The notes: generated by a model not told the origin, from the sequence alone. A stretch of 64,000 nt of DNA from Chitinophagaceae bacterium (GCA_947446645.1 CANFHA010000010.1:62001-126000); one strand, 5' to 3'. Counted from the stretch's first letter, positions 31,809-40,725 are shown. Numbers and translations are program-made.

Positions 31809-32144
31809 ATGTTCAGCGACTTAAAGGAAAAGATAACACGTTACCTTGACGTTCATATTAAATTGATTAAACTCAATTTTATTGAGCGCAGTGCTAACGT
31901 GTTTAGTTATTTTTTGTTTGCCCTCATTTGTCTTTTCTTTTGTTTTTGCATGTTCCTGTTTATCGGGTTCGGATTAACCGAGGCCTTTATCAGGGCTGGA
32001 TTATCAAAGATGGCTTCGTTCTTCGTAGTTATAGGTATTTACTTCCTTATGCTAATCATAATCGTAGCACTTCGTAAGTATATTACCCGTTTTTTTGCGA
32101 GCGGCTTTATCCGCGTGCTTACGGAGGATGGAAAGGACGACTAA
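31809..32144 (+). CDS. Small membrane protein, phage-holin-like (holin 3_6/YqjE type) family
   Basis: A 111-residue protein. An N-terminal amphipathic helix (KITRYLDVHIKLIKLNFIERSA) precedes two membrane helices (about residues 38-62 and 72-95). This is the YqjE/holin_3_6 pattern that is widespread in non-phage contexts. I do not read it as a prophage gene: no phage genes are near. It sits between the YtxH gene and an unknown gene in a probable operon. Confidence 0.75.
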   Translation: MFSDLKEKITRYLDVHIKLIKLNFIERSANVFSYFLFALICLFFCFCMFLFIGFGLTEAFIRAGLSKMASFFVVIGIYFLMLIIIVALRKYITRFFASGFIRVLTEDGKDD

Positions 32145-32198
32145 CAGAAACAACCTCTGTATACATAAGATTCATCCGATCAGCATATCCGTATTAAA

Positions 32199-32630
32199 AT
32201 GGCTTTTTATCCCAAGAAATTACGCAGTATAGAAGACCTGGAGCGCGAAAAGAAGCTGCTGCTCAAGGAAAGCAAGCGCATGGACGAAGAGGATGTTCTA
32301 TCACTGGAAGGGATTTTCAAAAGCAGTAAAAAGGAAAGTAGTGATGGTGGTGGTATTGGCTCCCTTTTGAACTATTTACCTATATCTAACCCCATTGTGG
32401 GTATGCTGGTGAAGCTGGTACAGAAGCGCCTGTCAAAAAAAAACAAAAATCCTGAACGGGTTTATACATCGAAAGGAGTAGAACAAAAAAAGGGAAGAAG
32501 CCTGCTTAAGGCCGTTGCTTTTGAATTAATAGGCAGTTATCTCAAATGGAAAGCTATTGAACTCTCTTATAAAGGGATAGCCCATCTGATCAGGAAACGT
32601 AGAGAAAAGAAGGCAGCTGAACTTTATTAG
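32199..32630 (+). CDS. Conserved unknown protein of the YtxH/holin trio
   Basis: A 143-residue, strongly basic protein with no signal peptide. The N-terminal 40 residues are charged and helical (SIEDLEREKKLLLKESKRMDEED). A mildly hydrophobic middle (LLNYLPISNPIVGMLVKLVQ, about residues 55-75) and a helical C-terminus follow. I do not recognise the family. The position after the YtxH and holin-like genes suggests a shared envelope role; a phasin-like or membrane-bending role would be guesswork. Confidence 0.65.
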   Translation: MAFYPKKLRSIEDLEREKKLLLKESKRMDEEDVLSLEGIFKSSKKESSDGGGIGSLLNYLPISNPIVGMLVKLVQKRLSKKNKNPERVYTSKGVEQKKGRSLLKAVAFELIGSYLKWKAIELSYKGIAHLIRKRREKKAAELY

Positions 32631-32635
32631 CTTCT

Positions 32636-33469
32636 TTATTCAGTATGCGTTTCGTGCAGTGCCAATACTGGTATGCGGCTGTGATGTGCTATTGCCCTGC
32701 TCTGGCTCTTATGAAACAGGCCTTCGAAAAATGAGTGCTTGCGCGGTATAAGTATCAGCCAGTCTATTGTATTTTCCTCAACAAATTTCTCCAGCTCTGC
32801 CTCGATATTTTTAATTTCGTACACTACGTGAAAATGAGGATTTGCAGGTGCCAATAGCCTCACTGCGTCTTCGTCTATCCTGGTTTCGTTATCGCGATTA
32901 TGTACATCTTGCTGCATCGTTAATACATGGAGATCAGCACCTAATTCTGTGGCAATGTCGGCTAGCTGCGACATTGCGGTAGAATTGCCCACATGCTTAT
33001 TATCAAAGGCAAGACATATCTTTTTAACCGGATGATACGTGAGTCCGGGCGGAATAGCAAGCACAGGATATTTCAGGTGCTTAAAAGCGGATATTACATT
33101 ACTATCTATCCATGTAGACTGCTCGCCCGCTGTACTATTGCCTAGCACTACAAGCCACGGCTCTTCATTATCTTCCGCGTACTCTTCAAGGGCATCAATA
33201 ATGTTGCCATCTATTACAAGTCCGTGAACGTCAAGAGTAGGGTAGAGCTGTTTATAACTTGCTACCATTTCCTCTATTCTGTCCTCAGCGTCGTTCTGTG
33301 AACCGTTGATCAGAGAGGACGGCATAGGCACGTCGGTAAAAATTACCGGAAGCACAAACGAATGAATGATCACTAGTCGTGCATCTTCTGCCACGGCCAG
33401 CTGGCATGCGTAGTTGGTGGCATTCTGGGCTACTTCAGAAAAGTCGGTTGCAGTAATGATAAGCGGCAT
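32636..33469 (-). CDS. Universal stress protein with two Usp domains
   Basis: A 277-residue tandem Usp protein. The first domain (about 1-140) begins MPLIITATDFSEVAQNATNYACQLA and the second (about 150-277) begins KKICLAFDNKHVGNSTAMSQLADIA. The C-terminal part of domain two ends in WLILIPRKHSFFEGLFHKSQSRAIAHHSRIPVLAL, where the ATP-binding G-x2-G-x9-G(S/T) motif is degenerate. Roles in the family range from stress survival to regulation of partners. The end lies 5 bases from the end of the convergent unknown gene. A 12-base palindrome (GATTAATTAATC, 33480-33491) precedes its start. Confidence 0.9.
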   Translation of the reverse strand: MPLIITATDFSEVAQNATNYACQLAVAEDARLVIIHSFVLPVIFTDVPMPSSLINGSQNDAEDRIEEMVASYKQLYPTLDVHGLVIDGNIIDALEEYAEDNEEPWLVVLGNSTAGEQSTWIDSNVISAFKHLKYPVLAIPPGLTYHPVKKICLAFDNKHVGNSTAMSQLADIATELGADLHVLTMQQDVHNRDNETRIDEDAVRLLAPANPHFHVVYEIKNIEAELEKFVEENTIDWLILIPRKHSFFEGLFHKSQSRAIAHHSRIPVLALHETHTE

Positions 33470-33479
33470 GGTAATAGTT

Positions 33480-33491
33480 GATTAATTAATC
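33480..33491. promoter_or_regulatory. 12-bp palindrome upstream of the universal stress protein gene
   Basis: GATTAATTAATC is a perfect palindrome 10 bases before the ATG at 33469. It is AT-rich and could be a regulator site or chance. Confidence 0.25.
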
Positions 33492-33582
33492 GATCATTTG
33501 AGGCCGTAATGGCTATCGTAAAGTTAATCGAAAAATGAATGCCGTGGTAAGAGAAAATGGGGTAAGGGTACCGGCGGGTGTC

Positions 33583-34323
33583 TTAGCTTTTACCGGCGAT
33601 CATCTTAAATACCTTTTTGAACACACAGCCTGCCGTGCTGAGCAGGATGTTGATATCCAAACCGATGCTCTTGTTCTTCATGTAGTAGATATCCCACTGT
33701 ATGCGTTTACGTAGCTCACGCTCCACACTTATCTCGCCTATATAGTCTTTTATCTGTGCCATGCCAGTCATTCCGGGTTTTACTTCAAGGCGCAGATTAT
33801 AGTAGGGGATACACTCAGAATAATACCGAGTATGGAAAAGCATGTGCGGGCGAGGACCGATAACGCTCATGTCGCCAATAATAACATTGAAGAACTGTGG
33901 TGTTTCATCAAGGTGCGTGATCCTGAGGAACTTGCCTATTGCCGTAATACGTTTGTCGTTAATGGAAACCTGCTTTATATCGGCTTCGTCATTAACGTAC
34001 ATAGTTCTGAACTTAAAGCAGTTAAAGTCGACCCCCATGTAGCCGGTTCTTTTTTGTACAAAGAAAACAGGGCCTTTAGATGTGAGCTTAATGAGTAATG
34101 CGATTATTGGTGTTAGCCACGACATTACGAGTAATACGAACAAACCTGAAAGAATTACATCCATAGCACGCTTTACTGCATAGTAATATGTTGCAGGTTC
34201 ATGCTCTAGGTTTTGCTGGTCCATTTCATAAAACATATAGCGTATGCTCGCTATGTCGGACTGGGGTATTACCTGCACTGGTGGTCTTTCAAAAACAATA
34301 TCTAACGTGTCCGTTTGTTTCAT
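33583..34323 (-). CDS. Initiating sugar-1-phosphate transferase (bacterial sugar transferase family)
   Basis: A 246-residue enzyme of the WcaJ/WbaP C-terminal type. A membrane re-entrant helix (KRAMDVILSGLFVLLVMSWLTPIIALLIKLTSKGPVFFVQKRTGY) leads into the catalytic domain, with KFRTMYVN, KFLRITHLDETPQFFNVIIGDMSVIGPRP and VKPGMTGMAQI. It transfers a sugar phosphate to undecaprenyl phosphate, the first step of many surface glycans. It has no N-terminal Wzx/sensor-like extension. It heads the polysaccharide locus that runs to 40.7 kb but is separated from it by a long intergenic region. Confidence 0.93.
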   Translation of the reverse strand: MKQTDTLDIVFERPPVQVIPQSDIASIRYMFYEMDQQNLEHEPATYYYAVKRAMDVILSGLFVLLVMSWLTPIIALLIKLTSKGPVFFVQKRTGYMGVDFNCFKFRTMYVNDEADIKQVSINDKRITAIGKFLRITHLDETPQFFNVIIGDMSVIGPRPHMLFHTRYYSECIPYYNLRLEVKPGMTGMAQIKDYIGEISVERELRKRIQWDIYYMKNKSIGLDINILLSTAGCVFKKVFKMIAGKS

Positions 34324-34885
34324 TTTGTACTACTGGCTGGCAAAAATCGTGCTAATTTTCTAAAAAAGAGAATAATATGACCCGATAATTGTTAAAGATT
34401 TTAAATAATTATCTGCACAAGGGGGCTTGTGAGCAGTTAGATTGGTTTTATGGTGAGCGGTTTAATGAGCTGTAAAACCTCCCGCAATGTTGCAGTTTCC
34501 GGTGGTCATAAGTGCGCTAAGTTTAAGTGCCTTGAAGGATCATAGGTTGCTAGATGGGTAAATTGCGGGTTTACAAAAAAAACGTCCTTTTTGCTGGGTT
34601 GGAGTTATTGTATTGTCTATCAGTCTGTTATGAAATAATCAATTGCGGGAAATTGCGGGATTTTTTCCGGTTTTTGCGGTGGCTTTTGACCACGCGCACC
34701 GTCAGGCTTTGCTGCGAAGAGATGAGTGAAACATAGAGGATAGGTTGTATTACTAAAATACTTAAAGAGTAAAATTAGCCTCAAATTTAGACAATAATAC
34801 CGGAAATTCCAAATTTATTGGAATATTAATTTAATTTTTGGCCGAGCGTTTTCACGAATGCGAATTTTGCTCTCAGATAGGGGTT
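34324..34885. other. Long intergenic region with ATTGCGGG motifs
   Basis: About 560 bases without a convincing gene; the 60-residue ORF at 34554-34736 is probably chance. ATTGCGGG occurs three times forward (34562, 34642, 34652) and once inverted (34481), the last two forward copies in tandem. The 16-mer TTTCCGGTTTTTGCGG (34664-34679) matches the 16.3 kb intergenic region in inverse orientation. A hairpin with arms ATTCCAA/TTGGAAT lies at 34806-34824. Confidence 0.55.
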
Positions 34886-36148
34886 TTATTTGAACCCCTC
34901 GCCCCTATGCTTTTCAATGCAATAAACTCCCGATTTGCAAGCTTCAATCGCTATTTGTTTGGCGTGAGCTTGCCCTTCAGGCGATGGAGGGTAGCTATAT
35001 TCATTATTTTTCATGCTGTAATAAAAGGATTCGAAACCACTGATACCAGGCTGGTAATTAAAATAATAAACAAATAGCATAAATATTGCTGAAAAATAAA
35101 GGAAGGGTTTTACACTGATCTTTATAAATGCAAAAACAAAAATGACAGAAAGCATGATGTGGGAGTATATCAGATACCTGCTTGAATAAGCATTTCCTAA
35201 GGGGAGTTTCCCTCTGAATATTGCCATAATACCTAATGACATGAGCATAAATCCCAGAATGCAGACCAACGGTATAGTGGCAGGGTTTCTCCACTGTTTC
35301 CTGAAAACATATAAGAGCACAAATAAAACACCACAGATAGCAATGCCCGCAAAGAAGCTTGTATCATGCCTGAAGTTAGCACCCAGAGCCGTAAAGAAGT
35401 AAGGCAAAAATTTTGAAGCATCAAGTGTGAAAAAAATGGAGTTTGGATTAGCAAAGTTGAAGTGATAGAAATAAAGGGGTGTAAATATCAGGAACAGGGC
35501 AATGCTGGTTATATATTTTTTAGGAGCGTTCTGTAAAATGGTGCAGAGCATAATGAACAATGCACCTACCATGCCATTGCCACCTGAATAAATAAGCATG
35601 ACCTGTAGCATACCGGCAGGTATGATCAACTTGTTATTTTTATGGGTGTAGCAAAACATCGTAAGCAGGAAGAGCATGACGATACCATAATTGAAAATAC
35701 CGGCACAAACAAAGTCGGCGTTTTCGAAATTGTTGAGGTCGAATAGTCCCAGGCTGAGTATAAGCGTAGCGATAAGCCACGAGTCGGGAAGCGCTTTTTT
35801 AATAAAGTAGACAAGTACGCCAAAGGCCGTGAAAAGCAGCAACATATCGAAGAGAATAATGTGCCGGAAATTGATATTGCCAAATATCAGGAAGTGGAAA
35901 AGTAGAAGAAGCTTAGGAAACAGTGCTCTATGCTCGCCTTGCTGCTGAAACATAAATGCAATCCTGTCTGAAAATGAAGCCTTATTATAATTGCTAAAAA
36001 TGTTAAGAATTGAATCATAGTCATCTTCCCGAGGCAGGTTTAGAGCAAAATGGTAAACTGTTTTGACATGCAGGAATATAGGAACGCATATTAGGCCAAT
36101 AAGCAAAAAATCGAGATATTTTTTTTTATTAGAAAATGCCATGGCCAT
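34886..36148 (-). CDS. Polytopic membrane protein of the polysaccharide locus, GT-C-like
   Basis: A 420-residue protein with about 10-11 predicted membrane helices. After the first helix comes an acidic extracytoplasmic loop (LNLPREDDYDSILNIF), then a conserved-looking QQGEHRALFPKLLLLFHFLIFG. An early Asp-Asp loop is a feature of GT-C glycosyltransferases that use lipid-linked donors, so that is my best reading; an O-antigen polymerase or ligase-like role is the alternative. I do not recognise a specific family. It lies 24 bases downstream of the double GT2 gene, on the same strand. Confidence 0.6.
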   Translation of the reverse strand: MAMAFSNKKKYLDFLLIGLICVPIFLHVKTVYHFALNLPREDDYDSILNIFSNYNKASFSDRIAFMFQQQGEHRALFPKLLLLFHFLIFGNINFRHIILFDMLLLFTAFGVLVYFIKKALPDSWLIATLILSLGLFDLNNFENADFVCAGIFNYGIVMLFLLTMFCYTHKNNKLIIPAGMLQVMLIYSGGNGMVGALFIMLCTILQNAPKKYITSIALFLIFTPLYFYHFNFANPNSIFFTLDASKFLPYFFTALGANFRHDTSFFAGIAICGVLFVLLYVFRKQWRNPATIPLVCILGFMLMSLGIMAIFRGKLPLGNAYSSRYLIYSHIMLSVIFVFAFIKISVKPFLYFSAIFMLFVYYFNYQPGISGFESFYYSMKNNEYSYPPSPEGQAHAKQIAIEACKSGVYCIEKHRGEGFK

Positions 36149-36172
36149 AGTGCTGTTATGTAAACCGTTATG

Positions 36173-38026
36173 TTATGAACTCGTTTTAATCTGGAAGTCC
36201 GTACAATGAATGCTTAAGTTAGGATTGTAAAAAGGGTCATTGTCTATCCATTTTTGCCATTTACTTCCAAAAATGGCAAAGTCTTTCTCATGCTGCGCCC
36301 ATGCAATTTTACTTTGAAATGGATGGCCCCTTGTTGCTGATTCATGATGGTACACCTCTACAGTTGGGACATAAACATTGAAGTAGCCATGTGCCAGGAA
36401 TTGCAGACAAAGATCTACATCGTTATATTCCACTTCCAGTTTTTCATCCATGCCGCCCACTTCATTATAAATGCTTTTGCGGCACATAAGGCATGCACCT
36501 GTTACCGCAGCATAGTTATTTAGCGAGCGGATATAGTTAAAGTAACCTCTGTCGTTACGCCCCATATTTACAAATACATGACCAGCGGCGCCGCCAAGGC
36601 CAAGCACTACACCAGCATGTTGTATTGTATTGTCAGGGTATAGAAGTTTTACACCGACAGCCCCGGTTTTTTTACGCTGCGCGTAAGATACCATTTGTGT
36701 CATCCAGTCCCCGTGTATCACTTCTATATCGTTATTACACAATAGCAGGAATTCGCCATTGCTTTCCGCAGCGCCGAGGTTCATTAACCTGGCGAAGTTG
36801 AAAGGGAAATTAGCCTCGACGCAGCGAAACTTGCCGGGATATTTATTTTCATACCCCTTCATCAGCTCGAAAAACTCACTTGAAGTACTGTTGTTATTGA
36901 GCACTATTATTTCGTAATCCGGGTAAGTGGTTTTCTGTAATATGGAGTCAATACATGTTTTTAAGAGCGCGACCTGATCCTTTGTTGGGATAATGACACT
37001 TACTTTTCCGAAAGACTTTATTTTGTATTCAATTTGATAGCCGCCCAGTGTTTCCGGGATGTGGTGAATGGTAGCGGGCGTTCCTCTTCTTATCATCGCA
37101 TCATTGAGCGCCCTTTCTGCTGCGTCATAGGCATATGGTTTGGCATCAGTATTTTCGGCAACGGATAGACTATGAATTCGCCAATGGTAAAGCACCTTGG
37201 GTATATGTCCCACATGGTTAGTAAGCTCTGTAACCCGTAGCAGCAGATCATGGTCCTGGCTGCCTTCATACCCTTCCCGGAAACCTTTTACCTGCGCCAT
37301 TAAGCCCTTGCTGACTACAATTACGTGCCCCATATAGTTGCGCGACAATAAGTTGTCTGGTGCCCAATCGGGTTTAAAATGCGGATATGAAAATTCGCCT
37401 TTATCATCTACCTTATCCTCGTCTGAGTAGATCACCTGGTCTGCGGGATGGGCATTAATATGCTTTACAAACTCAAAAAGACAATTGGGTGTAAGCAGGT
37501 CATCATGATCCATGAAGAGCATATAGTCACCTGTAGCCAGTGATAATGCGGAATTAGAGTTTGCGGATATATGCCCGTTTGTTTCACGGAAAATCACCTT
37601 GATGCGACTATCTTTTTTACTAAAAGTGTCCAGCACCTTTTTTACTCTTGGATCCGGTGAAAGATCATCGGAAAGACACAGCTCCCAGTTCGTATAAGAT
37701 TGATCAATTACCGACTGAATAGCATCTGTCAGGTATTCTGTAGGAGGGTTGTATACCGGTACAATTATACTTATTTTCGGTTTGCTTGCCAGCGTTGGAT
37801 AAACCTTGTCAAACTCCGTTTTAAGTACTGTGGCGTCGAGCTTTGCATTGATCCATTCATCATATCCCGCGCTATATTCTCTCCAAAACCCTTTTTTTAT
37901 AAGTATTTTTTTGATTATTTTTTTTACAAGATTGAAACCGGGTTTGGTGAGCACAAACGACGCAAATTTCATCACAGTCTTCAACTTGCCTTCGCCGGAG
38001 GATAGTTTAGCAAAATTTCTCTTCAT
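36173..38026 (-). CDS. Glycosyltransferase with two family 2 (GT-A) domains
   Basis: A 617-residue protein. The first GT2 domain (about residues 85-270) shows KISIIVPVYNPPTEYLTDAIQSV, then DHDDLL as the metal-binding DxD-type motif and YSDEDKVDDKGEF. The second (about 340-590) starts KVSVIIPTKDQVALLKTCIDSIL, with LLCNNDIEVI as its DxD-like site and the downstream EVEYNDVDLCLQFLAHGY. Tandem GT2 enzymes usually build alternating linkages of a polysaccharide. It lies in the Wzt/Wzm locus and is probably co-transcribed with both. Confidence 0.92.
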   Translation of the reverse strand: MKRNFAKLSSGEGKLKTVMKFASFVLTKPGFNLVKKIIKKILIKKGFWREYSAGYDEWINAKLDATVLKTEFDKVYPTLASKPKISIIVPVYNPPTEYLTDAIQSVIDQSYTNWELCLSDDLSPDPRVKKVLDTFSKKDSRIKVIFRETNGHISANSNSALSLATGDYMLFMDHDDLLTPNCLFEFVKHINAHPADQVIYSDEDKVDDKGEFSYPHFKPDWAPDNLLSRNYMGHVIVVSKGLMAQVKGFREGYEGSQDHDLLLRVTELTNHVGHIPKVLYHWRIHSLSVAENTDAKPYAYDAAERALNDAMIRRGTPATIHHIPETLGGYQIEYKIKSFGKVSVIIPTKDQVALLKTCIDSILQKTTYPDYEIIVLNNNSTSSEFFELMKGYENKYPGKFRCVEANFPFNFARLMNLGAAESNGEFLLLCNNDIEVIHGDWMTQMVSYAQRKKTGAVGVKLLYPDNTIQHAGVVLGLGGAAGHVFVNMGRNDRGYFNYIRSLNNYAAVTGACLMCRKSIYNEVGGMDEKLEVEYNDVDLCLQFLAHGYFNVYVPTVEVYHHESATRGHPFQSKIAWAQHEKDFAIFGSKWQKWIDNDPFYNPNLSIHCTDFQIKTSS

Positions 38027-38070
38027 TAGCTAGAGATTATAAATCACCACATGTTTAGGGTGGAGCGAAA

Positions 38071-38799
38071 TTAGAATAAAAGCGTGTAGTTGTCGCAAAT
38101 TTCTTTGGCTGTGCCACGGTGCGTGATTTGACCGTTTTCGAGGAGAATAGCGGTATCGCAAATTTTGAGTACTCCATCGGGGAAATGGGATACGAAAAGT
38201 ATGGTGGTGCCCTGCGCTTTTATCTGGTGTATCTTATCCATGCACTTGGCCTGAAACCCTTGGTCGCCCACGGAAAGCACTTCATCTATAATAAGTATAT
38301 CCGCTTGTTTGGCCAGTGATATAGAAAATGCGAGCCGGGCCACCATGCCAGATGAATAACGTTTTACCGGCATGCGAAGTACGTCTTCACTTAGCTCTGA
38401 AAATTCTTTTATTTCCTCTCCTGCATTGGTGTTTTTTCGGGAAGTGCCATATAGGGATAAAAGGAGAGAAATATTCTCATATCCGCTGAGTTCCAGTTCA
38501 AGCCCCGCACCAATGGCAAGGATAGGAGCAAAGCTGCCGTTCACTTTTATGATACCGTCTTGCGGTTTTATCAGGCCAGCAATGGTGCGTAGCAGTGTGC
38601 TTTTACCAGAGCCGTTACGACCCAGGATGCCCATGCTTTCTCCCCGTTTTACTTCGAATGAGATGTCTTTAAGAATGGTTTTGCTGCTAAATGGCTTTTT
38701 GCGCTTTGTGATCAGGTCTTTGATTGAGTTAATACCCATATTGTTCTGCCAGAAACTGACTGAAACTTTATCAAACGATATGAGGGTATCTGCGTTCAT
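38071..38799 (-). CDS. ABC exporter ATPase of a surface polysaccharide (Wzt-like)
   Basis: A 242-residue ATPase. Walker A is GILGRNGSGKSTLLRTIAG, the Q-loop region follows, the signature is VKRYSSGMVARLAFS, and Walker B is ADILIIDEVLSVGDQGFQ, which is diagnostic of polysaccharide/teichoic acid exporters. There is no C-terminal carbohydrate-binding domain as in Wzt from O9a, so export is likely not tied to a terminal sugar cap. The ATG 38799 follows an AGGA; a TTG at 38811 would overlap the permease gene by 4 bases. It powers the Wzm-like permease encoded just upstream. Confidence 0.93.
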   Translation of the reverse strand: MNADTLISFDKVSVSFWQNNMGINSIKDLITKRKKPFSSKTILKDISFEVKRGESMGILGRNGSGKSTLLRTIAGLIKPQDGIIKVNGSFAPILAIGAGLELELSGYENISLLLSLYGTSRKNTNAGEEIKEFSELSEDVLRMPVKRYSSGMVARLAFSISLAKQADILIIDEVLSVGDQGFQAKCMDKIHQIKAQGTTILFVSHFPDGVLKICDTAILLENGQITHRGTAKEICDNYTLLF

Positions 38800-38807
38800 T
38801 CCTGAAA

Positions 38808-39557
38808 TCAAATGGTGGAAATAAATTGATTTTTTAATCTGCTAAATACAAATGCACCAATGCCATACATGACGAATGCAATTATAGCGCAGTAAGCCCA
38901 CAGCCGGTTAGATGGAGCTATCGGGTCATTAAAAATACCACGCCCAAGCTTAATGAAATAGTAGATAGGATTGCACTTAATAATAAACATGTTGCGGCCT
39001 TGCAACAGGCTTTCGGGGTACGCTATAGGCGTAATGTAGAATAGTGCGGGTTGTACGGTTCCCCAGATAATACTAATATCCCTGAAAAACACATTAAGTG
39101 AAGACAAAAGGAGTATGACCCCCAGTGAAAAAATGCTGAATAGGATAGTGCAGGGGACAATGAGCAGCAGCCGCAGGCTATAGCTGATGCCAAACCAATA
39201 CATAACTACCAGGAAGACCACCAGGGTAAGGAAAAAGTTGAAAAGCTCGCCCACCAGTTCGGAGATAGGGAAGGATACGGGGGGGATATTCAGCGACTTT
39301 ATAAGGCCCGCTGAGCCTACAATGGTGCCTATGGCCTGGTTAGTAACATTAGAAAAAAAGAACCAAAAAATAAGACCTGAAGTAGCGTAAAGGATGTAAT
39401 TGTTTACCGATGGAAACTGTGCTGCGAAAATGACTATAAAAATGAGCAGGTAAAGCAACGGTTTGAAAAATCCCCAGAAAAAGCCAACGAGCGAATTTTT
39501 GTACCTTAATATTACGTTTCGTTTGCTTAATGCATATATGCGCGTGATATTTTGCAC
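38808..39557 (-). CDS. ABC exporter permease of a surface polysaccharide (Wzm-like)
   Basis: A 249-residue ABC-2-type permease with six predicted helices. The N-terminal cytoplasmic segment (RIYALSKRNVILRYKNSLVGFFWGFFKPLLYLLIFIVIF) is the family hallmark, and a late segment PALFYITPIAYPESLL is typical of polysaccharide exporters. The start is GTG 39557. It moves lipid-linked polysaccharide across the inner membrane with the adjacent ATPase. The locus orders permease, ATPase, GT2, polytopic membrane protein, all on the minus strand. Confidence 0.92.
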   Translation of the reverse strand: MQNITRIYALSKRNVILRYKNSLVGFFWGFFKPLLYLLIFIVIFAAQFPSVNNYILYATSGLIFWFFFSNVTNQAIGTIVGSAGLIKSLNIPPVSFPISELVGELFNFFLTLVVFLVVMYWFGISYSLRLLLIVPCTILFSIFSLGVILLLSSLNVFFRDISIIWGTVQPALFYITPIAYPESLLQGRNMFIIKCNPIYYFIKLGRGIFNDPIAPSNRLWAYCAIIAFVMYGIGAFVFSRLKNQFISTI

Positions 39558-39613
39558 GTTGTGGATTTTGTTGATACTTTGCAGCAGTTAGAACGATTGA
39601 TTGCCGCAGCAAA

Positions 39614-40666
39614 ATGAAAATATATGTAAACGCACGTTTCCTTACACAGCCCGTTTCGGGGGTACAAAGGTATGGAATTGAATGCAGCAGACAAATAAAA
39701 AAGTTGCGGCCGGATACCGTCTTCCTGGCACCTAAAAATGTGCTGCACAAAGACATAGCTGAAGAACTGGGCGCTAAAGTGATAGGGTTTAATACAGGGC
39801 ATCTGTGGGAGCAGGTTGATTTGCCGCTTTTTTTGGCGGGCAAAAAATATCCTCCCTTATTTAACCCGGCAAACACAGGACCTATGCTTTATAGCAATAA
39901 TTATGTGACGCTGCATGATCTTGCTTTTTACCACCACCCGGAATGGAACTCTAAAGCCTTTTCCGCATGGTATAATATACTTATCCCCGGGTTAGCCATT
40001 AATTGCCGTCATCTTTTTACGGTAAGCAACACGGTGCGGGAGGAAATTGTTTCCTGTTATAAAATACCAAAGGCCAAAATAACAGTGACCTTTAATGGCC
40101 TGGCCGAACAAATGAAGGTTGCCGCCAAAGGGGTGGCGGCAAAGAAAAAGGTAATATTAGCGGTAGGGACATTTAACAAGAGAAAGAATCATCAGAACCT
40201 TTTAAAGGCTTTTCTTTTAAGTAAGGTCAGTTCTGAATATCAATTGGTGATTGTAGGAGACAGGAACAAGGTGTTTAGCGAGAGTAGCCTGAATGAAGAT
40301 GATCTTAAAAAAGGAAATATAAAGATATGCGAGCACCTGGGCGGGGATGAACTGATTCAGATGTATGCGCAGGCGGACATAGTTGTGTCGCTGTCGCTTT
40401 ATGAGGGCTTTGGTGTACCGGTGCTGGAGGGGCTTTACTTTGGGTGCAAGGTCCTCTGCTCAGATATAAACGTGTACCGGGAACTCTATGAAGGGTATGT
40501 TGATTTTTGTGATCCGCTGGATATTGATAGTATTGCAACGTCGCTGGAGCGATTAGTGCATGAAGAACCTATAGCTGCGGCGGCAATGCATACTTTGATG
40601 GAGAAATATAATTACGGCACTTCTGCCAGAACAATTGTAGAGGCCATAGAGGCTACAAAAAAATAG
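39614..40666 (+). CDS. GT4-type glycosyltransferase (GT-B fold)
   Basis: A 350-residue glycosyltransferase. The N-terminal Rossmann domain starts MKIYVNARFLTQPVSGVQRYGIE, and the C-terminal donor-binding domain shows ILAVGTFNKRKNHQNLLKAF and the E-x7-E type motif in LYEGFGVPVLEGLYFGCKVLCSD. It is probably a retaining transferase acting on the polysaccharide made at this locus. It is divergent from the exporter genes, 56 bases from the permease start, so the two transcription units share a short promoter region. Confidence 0.93.
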   Translation: MKIYVNARFLTQPVSGVQRYGIECSRQIKKLRPDTVFLAPKNVLHKDIAEELGAKVIGFNTGHLWEQVDLPLFLAGKKYPPLFNPANTGPMLYSNNYVTLHDLAFYHHPEWNSKAFSAWYNILIPGLAINCRHLFTVSNTVREEIVSCYKIPKAKITVTFNGLAEQMKVAAKGVAAKKKVILAVGTFNKRKNHQNLLKAFLLSKVSSEYQLVIVGDRNKVFSESSLNEDDLKKGNIKICEHLGGDELIQMYAQADIVVSLSLYEGFGVPVLEGLYFGCKVLCSDINVYRELYEGYVDFCDPLDIDSIATSLERLVHEEPIAAAAMHTLMEKYNYGTSARTIVEAIEATKK

Positions 40667-40697
40667 AGACAAGCCGTTGCTCATCTCTACTATTTGT
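40661..40697. terminator. Imperfect hairpin between convergent genes
   Basis: AAATAGAGACAAGC and GCTCATCTCTACTATTT pair imperfectly with a three-base bulge, overlapping the GT4 stop codon and facing the convergent TlpA-like gene. It resembles a decayed version of the GTAGAGAC...GTCTCTAC palindrome at 251-294. It may act as a terminator. Confidence 0.4.
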
Positions 40698-40725
40698 ACT
40701 GTAAATTCTAATTTATTAATTGCAA

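Noticed and set aside
31809-32144. A prophage holin
   Set aside because: No phage gene is nearby; YqjE/holin_3_6-like proteins are common in ordinary chromosomal loci.
34554-34736. 60-residue ORF between the polysaccharide genes
   Set aside because: No domain, no good start signal, and it lies over ATTGCGGG repeats; probably chance.
34879-34899. Terminator at the end of the polytopic membrane protein gene
   Set aside because: The AGGGGTT/AACCCCT hairpin overlaps the stop codon, but no T-tract follows on the transcribed strand.
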